This document shows, in pieces, positions 36,054 through 45,887 of a stretch of 64,000 bases of DNA. Origin of the DNA: Arcobacter_B sp049472135. GTDB lineage: Bacteria; Campylobacterota; Campylobacteria; Campylobacterales; Arcobacteraceae. The notes beneath the pieces are model-generated. The model made no database searches, had not been told where the DNA came from, and was given only the letters and a program-made list of their open reading frames with translations. Position 1 is the first letter of the stretch; each line of letters opens with the position of its first letter. The stretch is taken from the NCBI RefSeq assembly GCF_049472135.1, contig NZ_JBMOVV010000007.1, forward strand, positions 62,001 to 126,000, given 5' to 3'. A program made the position numbers and the translations under genes.

Positions 36054-37496
36054 CTATTTTAACTCTTTTCCTACTAATTTATCTATTTTTGCTAAAGAGA
36101 TTAAATAGTCATGAACATATTTTAAATAATCAGCTTTAACATAAGCTTCTATATATTGAGATTGAACTACATCTTCAGGTTCAACTGCTTCAATCTGATA
36201 AGCTCTTATATTTAATTCTCTGCTATCTTTTGCAAGTTTCTTTGCTTTTTTAAGTGTTTTAATTTGTTTAAAACCTATTAACGCATTTGTTAACTCATTT
36301 TTAATTTGCATTGCAACTGCATCTTTTAACATATCTCTTAATAGATACATTTTCTTTTTTTGAGCAACTTTTTCTTCTACTTCACTTGTAGTTTTAAATC
36401 CATCAAATAAAGGCAGATTTGCAGCAAAACCAATATTCCATCTATTCTCTTGGTCTTCATTTAAAAATCCATATTTATAAGAGTTATATGTTTGAGAGAT
36501 TTCACCCATAAAAGCTAATGTTGGATAATGCCCTGCTTTTTTTTCTTTTATTTGCTCACTAGTAACTTTTAAAGCTATATCCATTTCATTTATATCTTTA
36601 TTTGTTTTATAAGCATCTTCCACAAGTTTTGCTAAAGTATAGTTTGGAGGAACTAATCTGTTAGTGTAAGAGATATTTATATCACTATCCCAAGATAATC
36701 CCATTGAGTTTATAAGTGCTGATTTAACAAGATTTCTATTTGCTTCAAGTTTTGAAACTACTGATTCGATTAATGTTACTGTTACTTGAACTGATAAATA
36801 GTCAGTTTTTTTAACACTCAAAGACTCTCCACTTTCATAAAACTTTTTTGTTAAATCAGAGATAAACTGCATTCTTTCATAAGACTCTTTTGCAATTTTA
36901 TGTAGTTCATTTGTTAAAACATATCCATAAAAATATTTTTTAGTATCAAATACTACATTCTCTTCTTCTCTTTTCATAGCATTAAAAGCGATCTGCTTAT
37001 TTAGTTTAGCTTGTTCAATAATTGCTGAGATTTTTCCACCTGTATAAACTGGATATTGTAAGTTTAATGAACCTTTTACTGTATCTCTACCTGCTGCTTT
37101 TACATCAGTGTCTAAAGAAAGCGAAGCATTAGAAAAAGTTGATGCGGGTAAACTATTTATATAGTTCCTTGCATTTGTAGCATCAAGTCCACCTAACATT
37201 GCTTCAACCATAGCTAATGATTTTGCTGTATTTGAAGGCAATGAAATATTTCCTTTCATTTGAAAGTTTAAGTCTTCATTATTTCTAATCCCAACTAACA
37301 TTGCATTTATTGTTGGATAGTTTGCACTTAAAGCTTGGTTGTATTGAGCATTTGCAACCTCTAATGCTAGTTTTGATACTTTATTTCTTTTATTATTATC
37401 TAAAGCTATTTCTATAGCCTCTTCTAAAGTAATTGATTTTAATTCTTTAGAAAATAAGAAACTAATACTTAACGCAAAAACAAACAGTAATCTCAT
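36054..37496 (-). CDS. TolC-family outer membrane efflux/secretion channel
   Basis: A 480-residue protein with an N-terminal signal peptide (about 1-17, FALSISFLFSKE) and two OEP repeats of the TolC fold. ITLEEAIEIALDNN near residue 20-33 and LNLQYPVYTGGKISAIIEQA near 150-170 are typical. It would form the outer-membrane duct of a tripartite exporter, but no periplasmic adaptor or pump gene is next to it. It forms a unit with the downstream histidine kinase. Confidence 0.9.
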   Translation of the reverse strand: MRLLFVFALSISFLFSKELKSITLEEAIEIALDNNKRNKVSKLALEVANAQYNQALSANYPTINAMLVGIRNNEDLNFQMKGNISLPSNTAKSLAMVEAMLGGLDATNARNYINSLPASTFSNASLSLDTDVKAAGRDTVKGSLNLQYPVYTGGKISAIIEQAKLNKQIAFNAMKREEENVVFDTKKYFYGYVLTNELHKIAKESYERMQFISDLTKKFYESGESLSVKKTDYLSVQVTVTLIESVVSKLEANRNLVKSALINSMGLSWDSDINISYTNRLVPPNYTLAKLVEDAYKTNKDINEMDIALKVTSEQIKEKKAGHYPTLAFMGEISQTYNSYKYGFLNEDQENRWNIGFAANLPLFDGFKTTSEVEEKVAQKKKMYLLRDMLKDAVAMQIKNELTNALIGFKQIKTLKKAKKLAKDSRELNIRAYQIEAVEPEDVVQSQYIEAYVKADYLKYVHDYLISLAKIDKLVGKELK

Positions 37497-37621
37497 CTAT
37501 ACCCTTTTGGTAAATTTTTTGTTATTATATCTAAAATTAAATAATATTATTTAAAGCTTAATTTAATAACTTTTTTATAGAACAATAGATACTATTAGCT
37601 ATCAAAAGAGGCCAAAATATA

Positions 37622-38104
37622 ATGATTAATGAACAAATGTTAAAAGATATAACTGTATTATATGTTGAAGACGATCACGCAATACAGCAAAACACTATTG
37701 TTACTCTTGAACTTGTAAATGCCACTATCATCTCAGCAGTAGATGGAAAAGATGGAGTGGAAAAATTTAAAGAAAATCAAGACAAAATTGATATTATTGT
37801 TACTGATTTATCTATGCCAAATATGGATGGCTTAGAGATGATTGAAGAGATTAAAAAAATAGATAGAGATGTACCTGTTTTAATCACAACTGCTCATCAA
37901 GATATAAGTTATTTAAAAAAAGCAATAGAACTTGGAGTAACTTCATATATAATCAAACCTATTGATATTAGAAATATTATTAGGTCAATTTCTAAGGCAA
38001 TTGAGCCTGTGAATGAGAAAAAAGAACTACTAAAAAAAATCAAAACTCTAAAAGAAGAGAATGAGAGTTTAAAAAAACAACTAGAAGAAAAACTATCAAC
38101 TTAA
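37622..38104 (+). CDS. Single-domain response regulator with C-terminal coiled coil
   Basis: A 160-residue protein. The receiver domain (about 1-125) has YVEDD near residue 15-19, the phosphoacceptor aspartate in VTDLSMP near 62 and the lysine in IIKPID near 112. Beyond it is a charged helix (KKELLKKIKTLKEENESLKK, about 135-155) that can form a coiled coil but no DNA-binding or enzymatic domain, so it probably acts by protein contact. It is divergent from the TolC-histidine kinase pair. Confidence 0.88.
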   Translation: MINEQMLKDITVLYVEDDHAIQQNTIVTLELVNATIISAVDGKDGVEKFKENQDKIDIIVTDLSMPNMDGLEMIEEIKKIDRDVPVLITTAHQDISYLKKAIELGVTSYIIKPIDIRNIIRSISKAIEPVNEKKELLKKIKTLKEENESLKKQLEEKLST

Positions 38105-38110
38105 TTTAGA

Positions 38111-38116
38111 TATAAT
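38111..38116 (+). promoter_or_regulatory. -10 element (TATAAT) of the tgt promoter
   Basis: TATAAT in the context TTAGATATAAT, 32 bases before the tgt ATG and just after the response-regulator stop. Confidence 0.55.
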
Positions 38117-38147
38117 TGCGAAATTTTAATCAAGGTTAATAATATAT

Positions 38148-39266
38148 ATGCAATTTAAAATCGACGCAACTGTAAACAAAGCTAGGGCTTGTACTATCCA
38201 AACAGCCCATAGCACTATTCAAACTCCTGTATTCATGCCAGTAGGAACTCAAGCAACTGTAAAAGCAATGGATGCAAATGACCTACTTAGTATGGGTGCA
38301 AAAATCATACTTGGAAATACTTACCATTTATATCTAAGACCAGGAAGCAAAATAATCAAGAAATTTGGTGGACTTCATGGCTTTTCAAAATTTCCAAACT
38401 CATTTTTAACTGATAGTGGTGGTTTTCAAGCTTTCTCTTTAAGTGATAATTCAAAACCTGATAATAATGGAATTATGTTCAAATCACATATTGATGGGAG
38501 TAAACACTACTTTACACCTCAAAGTGTACTAGATACACAATATGATTTAGGTAGTGATATTATGATGATTTTAGATGATTTAGTTGCTCTTCCAAACACA
38601 AAAGAGAGAATTAAGGAGTCAATTGAGAGAACTACAAAGTGGGCAAAAGAAGCTATAACTTACCACAAAGAACAACAAGCAAAAGGAATTGGAGTTGACC
38701 AAAATATTTTTGCTATTATTCAAGGTGGAACAGATAAAGAGTTTAGAAAATTAAGTGCTGAGCAATTATGTGGTTTAACTGATTTTGATGGATATGCTAT
38801 TGGTGGATTAAGTGTTGGTGAACCAAACCAAGATATGTATGATACAGTTGAGTGGACAACACAGTTTATGCCAGAAGATAAACCAAGATACCTTATGGGA
38901 GTTGGAACACCAGAAGACTTAATTGAGAACATTCACAGAGGTGTTGATATGTTTGATTGTGTTATGCCAACTAGAAATGCAAGAAATGGTACACTATTTA
39001 CATCATTTGGAAGAATGAATATTAGAAAAGCTGAATTTAAAGAAGACCCTCGTCCTATTGATGAAGAGTGTAACTGCTATGCTTGTCAAAACTTTACAAG
39101 AGCATACTTAAATCACTTATATAAAGCAGGTGAAATGACTTATTACAGACTTGCGTCAATTCACAATATTCATTACTATTTAAATCTAATGAAACAAGCA
39201 AGAGAGGCTATATTAGAAAATAGATGGGATGATTTTAGAAAAGAGTTTTATGAAAAAAGAGCCTAA
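38148..39266 (+). CDS. tgt: tRNA-guanine transglycosylase
   Basis: A 372-residue queuine/preQ1 tRNA-ribosyltransferase that exchanges G34 for preQ1 in GUN-anticodon tRNAs. TDSGGFQ near residue 88-94 (with the general base Asp), GGLSVGE near 222-228, and the zinc-binding set CNCYAC with a downstream Cys/His (about 305-340) are present. Length is normal. It stands between the two-component genes and the convergent Tad cluster; its stop lies inside a terminator hairpin. Confidence 0.97.
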   Translation: MQFKIDATVNKARACTIQTAHSTIQTPVFMPVGTQATVKAMDANDLLSMGAKIILGNTYHLYLRPGSKIIKKFGGLHGFSKFPNSFLTDSGGFQAFSLSDNSKPDNNGIMFKSHIDGSKHYFTPQSVLDTQYDLGSDIMMILDDLVALPNTKERIKESIERTTKWAKEAITYHKEQQAKGIGVDQNIFAIIQGGTDKEFRKLSAEQLCGLTDFDGYAIGGLSVGEPNQDMYDTVEWTTQFMPEDKPRYLMGVGTPEDLIENIHRGVDMFDCVMPTRNARNGTLFTSFGRMNIRKAEFKEDPRPIDEECNCYACQNFTRAYLNHLYKAGEMTYYRLASIHNIHYYLNLMKQAREAILENRWDDFRKEFYEKRA

Positions 39267-39279
39267 AAGCTCTTTTTTT
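39253..39279. terminator. Bidirectional terminator between tgt and rcpA
   Basis: AAAAAAGAGC (39253-39262) and GCTCTTTTTT (39269-39278) pair around CTAAAA, ending in seven T residues; the A-run arm gives a T-run on the minus strand. It includes the tgt stop and touches the rcpA stop. Confidence 0.85.
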
Positions 39280-40858
39280 AATATCCTAAAATAGCTTTTA
39301 CTCTTTGTTCATGTAAACTTTGTGAGTCTTCTTTTTCCTTTTTTTCTTCATCAAAACTTTTATTTTTCTCTTTTTGCACTGCTTTTTTATCACTCTCAAA
39401 CTTTTCATCTATAGCTTTTGTAAATGTAGTTTTTTGTAAAAACTCTTGTTGTTGATTATTAACTTTTGGATCAACTATTTCAGGTGTTATAAAAAATACT
39501 AACTCACTTTTACCCTCTTTAAAGGCTTTACTTGTAAATAAAAACCCTAGTACTGGAATATCTCCAAGTAATGGTATTTTTTCTATATCACTTGCATTTT
39601 TTCTATTTATTAGACCACCTAAAACTATAGTTGATTTATTTGCTACTACTACATTTGTAGTAATTGATTTTTCTGTAATATTTGGTATACCATCAACTGT
39701 ATTTGCGAAATCTGCTGTACTTGATTTTGTAACAATATTTAGTTTTATGAAGTTATCATCTACTATATTTTTAGCTTTAATATTAAGTTGTAATCCATAC
39801 TTAATCTCTTTTAATTCTGTTGTTGGAATTCCTTGAGAAGTTGTAGTTTGTGTTCTAATATTTAAAGTTCCACCTGCAAGAAAATCAGCATCTTGATTTT
39901 CTAATGTTAAAAGTGTAGTTTCATCTAAAACCTCAGCTACACCTTTTGAAGACAAGTAGTTTAAAGTAAGACCTACATTAAAATATTTTCCAAGATAGTT
40001 TGCTGCACCAGTTAATCCACCTGTTAAAGATACTGCTTTCCCCATCATTTCATCAATTGCATCATTTACTAATACATTTCTTTGATTATTTACTGAACTT
40101 CTATCAGCACCAGATATAGACTCCCATGTATCTGGAACAATAGTTCTATTGCCATCTGCATCTACGGATTCTTTATAAGTTTTAACTCTATATCCAGCGC
40201 CATATGAGTCTAGTGGCTCATTATAATACTTATTATCATCTGTAATTACTTTCATATAGTTTTTACTTGAAACAAGCCAATTATTCTTTAAATCAAGACC
40301 TTTATCATTGTTCACTTCAACAGCATAAAGTTTTATTCTTACCATCTTATCTGGATTTTCAAGCGTTGCTAAATCAACTAAATCTGTTTCTAGATTTATT
40401 CCTGCCTTTTTAAATAAATCTAAGATTTTATCTTTTTGTTTCTGATTTTTTACTCTTCCACTTAAAATTACTTTCCCATTAGTTTGCTGTATTTTTAGCT
40501 TTGGACTAATAAACTTTGCAACATCAATAATAGTACTTAAGTTTTCAGTTATATTAATATTTATATGAATAGAAGTAGAGTCATAAAAAGTAACTAGAAT
40601 ATTTCCATTACCAAGTTGTTTTGTGAAAACTTTTATAGTTTGCAATGGCTTTGAAGAGCTTTCTAAAAAGTCTACATCAATCATATTCTCATCACTTACT
40701 TTAATACTTTTTATCATTTTTTTAAATTCAAAAACTTTAAATGAGCCCTTACTTACAGATATATTTTTATCATGTAAATCTTTATTTATTAACTCATTAC
40801 TATTTGAAAAACTAAAAAATATAACTAAAATAAATAAACTTTTAAATATTACTTTCAT
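39278..40858 (-). CDS. rcpA: Tad pilus secretin RcpA/CpaC
   Basis: A 526-residue outer-membrane secretin: signal peptide (about 1-20), BON/pilus-N domain with the VILSGRVKN-type element near residue 130-140, and the secretin domain whose C-terminal signature VLGGLINRKNASDIEKIPLL and VPVLGFLF is intact near residues 425-455. A lysine/glutamate-rich tail of about 50 residues (about 470-526) is an addition. It forms the channel through which the Flp fibre leaves the cell. Last gene of the Tad operon. Confidence 0.9.
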   Translation of the reverse strand: MKVIFKSLFILVIFFSFSNSNELINKDLHDKNISVSKGSFKVFEFKKMIKSIKVSDENMIDVDFLESSSKPLQTIKVFTKQLGNGNILVTFYDSTSIHININITENLSTIIDVAKFISPKLKIQQTNGKVILSGRVKNQKQKDKILDLFKKAGINLETDLVDLATLENPDKMVRIKLYAVEVNNDKGLDLKNNWLVSSKNYMKVITDDNKYYNEPLDSYGAGYRVKTYKESVDADGNRTIVPDTWESISGADRSSVNNQRNVLVNDAIDEMMGKAVSLTGGLTGAANYLGKYFNVGLTLNYLSSKGVAEVLDETTLLTLENQDADFLAGGTLNIRTQTTTSQGIPTTELKEIKYGLQLNIKAKNIVDDNFIKLNIVTKSSTADFANTVDGIPNITEKSITTNVVVANKSTIVLGGLINRKNASDIEKIPLLGDIPVLGFLFTSKAFKEGKSELVFFITPEIVDPKVNNQQQEFLQKTTFTKAIDEKFESDKKAVQKEKNKSFDEEKKEKEDSQSLHEQRVKAILGY

Positions 40859-40867
40859 AACTCTCTC

Positions 40868-41311
40868 CTACTTTAAACTAAGTGTTAAACTACACTCTTT
40901 TTTATATTCACTACTCTCATTATAAACAACTGCCTTTGAGTGAATATTATTGCTTCCTGACAGTAAAATATTATTTGATAAAGTTGCATATATATTTACT
41001 ATCACTTGTCTACTTGAATCAGTTGTGTCTTCACTACAGCTAATACTTGAAGCGCTAACTGTATTTACATAATCACCTTTAATTTTGTTGATTCCATCTG
41101 CTATATCACTATCACTAGAATTTAGTGCCACCATTCTTGCTGTATAATTTGCAATTGAATCTGAATTTTCACTAACTTTTAATGCATTTGAATAATCAAT
41201 TATAAAAAATAAAATACTAACAAAAGATATAAAAATCACAATCCATAGAACAATCTGCTCTACAACTGCGTCTTTAAAGCTTGTGTTATTTTTTATTTCT
41301 TTTGTTTTCAT
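40868..41311 (-). CDS. TadE/TadF-like pseudopilin
   Basis: A 147-residue protein with a short basic leader, the prepilin-like AVVEQIV motif and one membrane helix (about 20-43), followed by a small periplasmic domain with two cysteines (SCSED and ECSLT) near residues 104 and 140. This fits TadE/TadF pseudopilins. It overlaps the rcpC gene by 4 bases (ATGA) and lies 9 bases before rcpA. Confidence 0.72.
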   Translation of the reverse strand: MKTKEIKNNTSFKDAVVEQIVLWIVIFISFVSILFFIIDYSNALKVSENSDSIANYTARMVALNSSDSDIADGINKIKGDYVNTVSASSISCSEDTTDSSRQVIVNIYATLSNNILLSGSNNIHSKAVVYNESSEYKKECSLTLSLK

Positions 41312-42495
41312 CTTTGACCTGCTTTTTTAACTGCAAATGAGTAAGAAACTGGTTTTACAACCTTTTCACTTACAAAGTTACCATCACAAAGCTCATACCA
41401 ACCATCAACTTTTTTAAGATAAGGAATTATTGTATTTTTTTCTAATATTGCTTTCTTAGTAGACTTTGTTGTAGGAGCCTTTCTTAAATAAAATCTATTT
41501 ACATATCCTATTACCAACTTATCTGTTATTGAATTACAAATTTTTTGAGAATCTACTTTTATTTCAACACTTCTTGTTTTAGTTTTTGAATCATTTTTAT
41601 CATTTGAGTAGTCAATTACAGCACTTTTTGTAATAGTATTTACTTTTGATTTATACCATTGATATTTATATACTTTTGGTTTATAAACCTTTTTAACTAC
41701 ATTTTGTTTTTTCTCATCTTTAAACTCTTTTACTTCTTCTTTTGTCATCTCATCTAAAGGTTTAATTTGAATAGACTCTTTTGTTTTTACCATCCATAAT
41801 TGATTTCCTTTATTGAAATCTTTGATTAAAGAGATTAAAACATTTGGATTTATATCAAGTATTAACTCTTGAGCTTTTACATTTACTACTTCTTCAATTA
41901 CTTTTTTCTTTACTACTTTTTTTACTTTTTCTTGTGTGATACTTGTAGATTGATTTACACCATCTTTGATAAAACCTAAAACCTTGATATTATCAGCCAC
42001 ATATTGAACATCAAAATCTAAATATTTACCTTTATTATTTGGTTCACCTTTTGGTAAAACAGAGATAATATTTATCAAATCACCTTGAACTAAAGTATAG
42101 TTTGGATTATCAAACATAGAAAACTTCATATTGTAACTACTATTTGAATAATCAAGTATCTTTGCTCTTTCTTTTTCTATTTTAGTAGTAAGCTTTTGCT
42201 TTAGGAACATCTCATTTTTATAGATTTTCTCACTAGTATATTTACCAATTATCTCTTCTTTTGTTAAAGGAGTATTTAATAAGAATTGTTTAGCTATACG
42301 AGTTTGTGCCATTTGATTTACAGTAACTAAAGTACCTTTGTTTATATCATCTTTAGCAATATAAATCGTGACAAGTTCATCTTTACTCTTTTGGGCTTGT
42401 TTATTCTTTTTGAAGAAATAAAAAGCAGCTCCTAATGCTGAAAATAGCAAAGAGGCTAAAATTAGTATTATAATTATTTGTTTGTTAACTTGCAT
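41308..42495 (-). CDS. rcpC: Tad pilus assembly protein RcpC/CpaB with extra SH3-like domain
   Basis: A 395-residue protein with an N-terminal membrane helix (about 8-27) and a SAF domain (IAKDDINKGTLVTVNQMAQ, about 47-65) as in CpaB/RcpC, which stabilises the secretin in the periplasm. The usual length is about 250-320 residues; here a Lys-rich linker (about 250-310) leads to a C-terminal SH3b-like region (GYVNRFYLRKAPTTKSTKK, then YLKKVDGWYELCDGNFVSEK, about 322-380), probably for binding peptidoglycan or a partner. The SH3 call is by pattern. Confidence 0.82.
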   Translation of the reverse strand: MQVNKQIIIILILASLLFSALGAAFYFFKKNKQAQKSKDELVTIYIAKDDINKGTLVTVNQMAQTRIAKQFLLNTPLTKEEIIGKYTSEKIYKNEMFLKQKLTTKIEKERAKILDYSNSSYNMKFSMFDNPNYTLVQGDLINIISVLPKGEPNNKGKYLDFDVQYVADNIKVLGFIKDGVNQSTSITQEKVKKVVKKKVIEEVVNVKAQELILDINPNVLISLIKDFNKGNQLWMVKTKESIQIKPLDEMTKEEVKEFKDEKKQNVVKKVYKPKVYKYQWYKSKVNTITKSAVIDYSNDKNDSKTKTRSVEIKVDSQKICNSITDKLVIGYVNRFYLRKAPTTKSTKKAILEKNTIIPYLKKVDGWYELCDGNFVSEKVVKPVSYSFAVKKAGQR

Positions 42496-42513
42496 GTTAA
42501 ATCCTTATTAAAT

Positions 42514-43356
42514 TTATATTCCTATTGTTAAAGTTCCACCCATAATAGGGAAAACAATAAATGCCCCAAATGCAGGTAAAACAAAAAGGAAAATAATCAG
42601 CATTAAATACATATTTAAAGTATTTACCTTCCCTTTAATTTTATAGAATTTCTCTTTTCTCATCTCATCTGATTGCATAGTAAATATATTTTTTACTCCA
42701 ATACCTGTCTCTTCACTAAGTATTAAAAAATCAATAATCTTATCAAGCTGTCTACTATCTACTCTGTTTTTTAGATTTTCATATGCAACTTTAGTAGAAT
42801 AGTTTGTCATTTCATACTCTAAAATTGAAATCTCTTTTAGTAACTCTTCATCGATTATTCCATGAGCCCTTTTAGATACTTCAAAAAAAGCATTTTTTAA
42901 ACTTCCACCTGCTTCAAGTATTACATTTACTAAATCTAAAAATATTCCTAAGTCTCTATCTATTTTTTCAATTCTCTCAGCTTTTGCTATTGATAAATAA
43001 AATTTACCTCCAAAAGCAATACATAAAATACCAGCAACAACACTTATTACTGCTACCATTGTGGAGAAGAAAAAAGGAAGAACACCCATGATTATTATTC
43101 CAATTAAAGCAAAAAGCAATCTAGCTTCTGTATACTCTTTATAAGTAATTCCAGCTTGAATTAATTGCATATTCAAACTGGCATTACTTTTATTATCACC
43201 TTTATTCTGCTCTTCAATAATTGCTTTATTATCTAATTTTGAAAGAAGTACAATGTTTTTTTGTTGTTTTCTTCTTTGCATTATTAGCATAGTAGCAACT
43301 ACTAATACTGCTATTAACATTGGCGCTAATATGAAAACTAAAAGTGCTCTATCCAT
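42514..43356 (-). CDS. tadC: Tad pilus inner-membrane platform protein TadC
   Basis: A 280-residue membrane protein with a T2SF (GspF-like) domain: DLGIFLDLVNVILEAGGSLKNAF near residues 133-155 and LILSEETGIGVKNI near 210-224. Helices at the N terminus and C terminus frame the domain. With TadB it forms the platform on which the ATPase TadA works. Its start overlaps the tadB stop by 1 base. Confidence 0.88.
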   Translation of the reverse strand: MDRALLVFILAPMLIAVLVVATMLIMQRRKQQKNIVLLSKLDNKAIIEEQNKGDNKSNASLNMQLIQAGITYKEYTEARLLFALIGIIIMGVLPFFFSTMVAVISVVAGILCIAFGGKFYLSIAKAERIEKIDRDLGIFLDLVNVILEAGGSLKNAFFEVSKRAHGIIDEELLKEISILEYEMTNYSTKVAYENLKNRVDSRQLDKIIDFLILSEETGIGVKNIFTMQSDEMRKEKFYKIKGKVNTLNMYLMLIIFLFVLPAFGAFIVFPIMGGTLTIGI

Positions 43357-44282
43357 TACTTTATCTTTGTTAATAAGCTATTTACAAATAATCCAAATGC
43401 AATCCATACAATAATAAAGAACATTTGGATTTTACCAATATCACTTCCAAAAAAGTGCGCATTTAAAGAGTTATTTAAAGCACTATTCATCATCATATAA
43501 GTGAAGATAATTAGCCCTATAATCATATAAGTACCCACTTTTATCTCTTTTGTAGAAGAAGTAATCTCTTGTTTTATCTCACCTTGGTCATGAAGTGTTT
43601 TTCTTAATTTTTCTAGTGTATTTGAGAACTTACCACCTGATTTTCTACCAATTGAAATTGTTAGATAAAAAATTCTAAGCTCTCTTGATTCAATGATTTT
43701 AAACATCTTTTCAAAACATTTATCCTCACCAATTACTGATTTTTCATTTATATAAATACCTAAAACTTTTTGTGCAAGTTTTGATTTTGAAGTAAGAATT
43801 GATTTTTTTAAAGCTTGTTCAAATCCAACACCACTTCTCATCATACTAGTAACTTTATCAATAATCTCTTTTAATGCAAAGTTAAACTCTTCTTGTCTAG
43901 CCTTTATAATATTCACTAAAATCAAGTATGGAAACCCCATGAATATTAGAAAAGTACAAATAAATATAATTTTAGAACCTGCAATTAAAAAGATAAAAAA
44001 ACTAGCTAAAAGCCCAAATCCAATACAAATTAAGATAAATACATACTCAGCTCCCTGAGTAGAAAACCCCGCAAATCTAAGTTTTTTTCTTAAAAAATTT
44101 GCATCATCTTCAAATGTATTATCAGTTCTATTATTATCTAAGATTTTACTATTCGTATTTACTAAAGTATTAATTATTACTTTTTGTTGATTCATTTTTA
44201 TATAAAATGAGTATAAGTAAAAACTAAAACTAATTAGTAGTACAGGTATTACTATAATAAAAAATAGAACTAAACTATCCAT
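43356..44282 (-). CDS. tadB: Tad pilus inner-membrane platform protein TadB
   Basis: A 308-residue paralogue of TadC with the T2SF core: IIDKVTSMMRSGVGFEQALKK near residues 141-161 and SIGRKSGGKFSNTLEKL near 203-219. Membrane helices are at both ends and around residue 80-115. It starts 3 bases after tadA. Confidence 0.88.
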   Translation of the reverse strand: MDSLVLFFIIVIPVLLISFSFYLYSFYIKMNQQKVIINTLVNTNSKILDNNRTDNTFEDDANFLRKKLRFAGFSTQGAEYVFILICIGFGLLASFFIFLIAGSKIIFICTFLIFMGFPYLILVNIIKARQEEFNFALKEIIDKVTSMMRSGVGFEQALKKSILTSKSKLAQKVLGIYINEKSVIGEDKCFEKMFKIIESRELRIFYLTISIGRKSGGKFSNTLEKLRKTLHDQGEIKQEITSSTKEIKVGTYMIIGLIIFTYMMMNSALNNSLNAHFFGSDIGKIQMFFIIVWIAFGLFVNSLLTKIK

Positions 44283-44285
44283 AAT

Positions 44286-45887
44286 TTACTCTTCTTTCAT
44301 CTTTAAGAAATGTGGCCATTTATGGAAAAGTTGAGGGTCTCTTTCAAGGAATACTTTTAAGAACTCATCTTTCCAACCACACATTACTGATGGTAAATCT
44401 GTCTCCAAAGCTTCAATTAGCATTGATTTTGGCATTTCAAAATTTGGATCAAAAACCCTTTTATCAATATCAACACCAAACATATTCATCTGATCAATTG
44501 TTCTTGTTGGCGTTGCTAATGTTTGAAACTCACCTTTTGTTCTTTTTAAATCACTTGTATCTCTTTTAAATTCAAATATATTATTTAAAGATACAACACC
44601 ATTATCTTCCATTCTTCTCTCAATTTCTGAAATAGCAACAAGTTTTCTTGTACCATCAGGAAATCTAACTAACTGAATAATCAAATCAACAGCAGAAACA
44701 ATTTGTGTCCTAATAAAGTTGATATTTGCACTAGGTCTAGCTTCTAAATACATATTCTCAATTCTAACAAGAGCCTCTTTTGTACTATCAGCATGAACAG
44801 TAGTCATTGAACCTGGATGTCCTGTATTCATGGCATTTAACATTACAACAATTTCAGGTCCCCTACACTCACCAACAATAATTCTTCTTGGACTTGATCT
44901 AAGAGCTGATCTTAATAAATACTCTAAAGGAATTGCACCTTTTCCTTCTTCATTTGCCATTCTTGATTCATACTGTCTAATAGAGTGACAAGGCATTTGA
45001 GGTTGCATTTCTCTTGTATCCTCAATAACCATTAGTTGTTCATTTCCATCTACAAATCGTGTCATTGCATTTAAGAAAGTTGTTTTACCACTTGATGTAC
45101 CACCAGATACAATAATGTTACATTTTCCTTTTGAAACTTTTACTAGGAAATATGCCATTTTCATATCCATTTGACCTGCGTCTATTAACATTTCTAATAA
45201 AAGTGGTATTTCATTAAACTTTCTAATCGTTATACAACTTCCACCATTTGCAGCAATTGGAGGAATTTGAACTTCTACCCTTGAACCATCATTTAATTTA
45301 CTTGAAATAATAGGATGAGCTTCATCAATTTTTCTATTATTTTCAGCAAGCATTTTATCAATAACTTTTCGAAGCTCTTCTTCACTTCTAAAAGTAAAAG
45401 GTGTTTGTTCAGTCTTACCTTTATAGATAATATCTACATAATCTTTTGTATTTACAATTACATCATTTAAACCATCTTTTGCCAGTTGGAAAATTGTTGA
45501 GATATGTCCGTACCCAACAATATTATTTATAATCATTTGTTTTATATCTTCTAAATGCTCTTTTGAAAGATGTCTTGTTTCATTGTTGTAAGACTGTATA
45601 TAATCAGGTAAAACTTCTTCTAGGTTCTCTTCAGTGATTTTTTGGTCAGATTTAAGATTCATCATAAAGCTATCATTAATTCTTAAAGCTAAATCATATA
45701 ACTCTTTATTAGTATAAATCTCTGGGAATTCAAGTACAGAATTAACAGCTTGTTTTTTTATTTTTGTGATTTTTTCTTTTGTATGTTTTACATCAATATC
45801 TTCTTCAAAAGATTTTTCTTCAATATCTTTATCTAAGCTAATGCTGTTTTTTTCTTGGTCTTCAATTAAATCTCTTAAACTTCTCAT
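44286..45887 (-). CDS. tadA: Tad pilus assembly ATPase TadA
   Basis: A 533-residue secretion ATPase of the GspE/VirB11 superfamily. Walker A is SGGTSSGKTTFLN near residue 257-269; the Asp box (VIEDTREMQ), Walker B (RIIVGECRGPE) and His box (GHPGSMTTVHAD) follow in order. The N terminus of about 60 residues is charged and variable. It powers pilus polymerisation from the cytoplasmic face of the TadB/TadC platform. Confidence 0.94.
   Translation of the reverse strand: MRSLRDLIEDQEKNSISLDKDIEEKSFEEDIDVKHTKEKITKIKKQAVNSVLEFPEIYTNKELYDLALRINDSFMMNLKSDQKITEENLEEVLPDYIQSYNNETRHLSKEHLEDIKQMIINNIVGYGHISTIFQLAKDGLNDVIVNTKDYVDIIYKGKTEQTPFTFRSEEELRKVIDKMLAENNRKIDEAHPIISSKLNDGSRVEVQIPPIAANGGSCITIRKFNEIPLLLEMLIDAGQMDMKMAYFLVKVSKGKCNIIVSGGTSSGKTTFLNAMTRFVDGNEQLMVIEDTREMQPQMPCHSIRQYESRMANEEGKGAIPLEYLLRSALRSSPRRIIVGECRGPEIVVMLNAMNTGHPGSMTTVHADSTKEALVRIENMYLEARPSANINFIRTQIVSAVDLIIQLVRFPDGTRKLVAISEIERRMEDNGVVSLNNIFEFKRDTSDLKRTKGEFQTLATPTRTIDQMNMFGVDIDKRVFDPNFEMPKSMLIEALETDLPSVMCGWKDEFLKVFLERDPQLFHKWPHFLKMKEE

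Noticed and set aside
34415..37496. TolC plus kinase as a standard drug-efflux operon
   Set aside because: There is no membrane-fusion or pump gene next to it, so the usual name would overstate the evidence.
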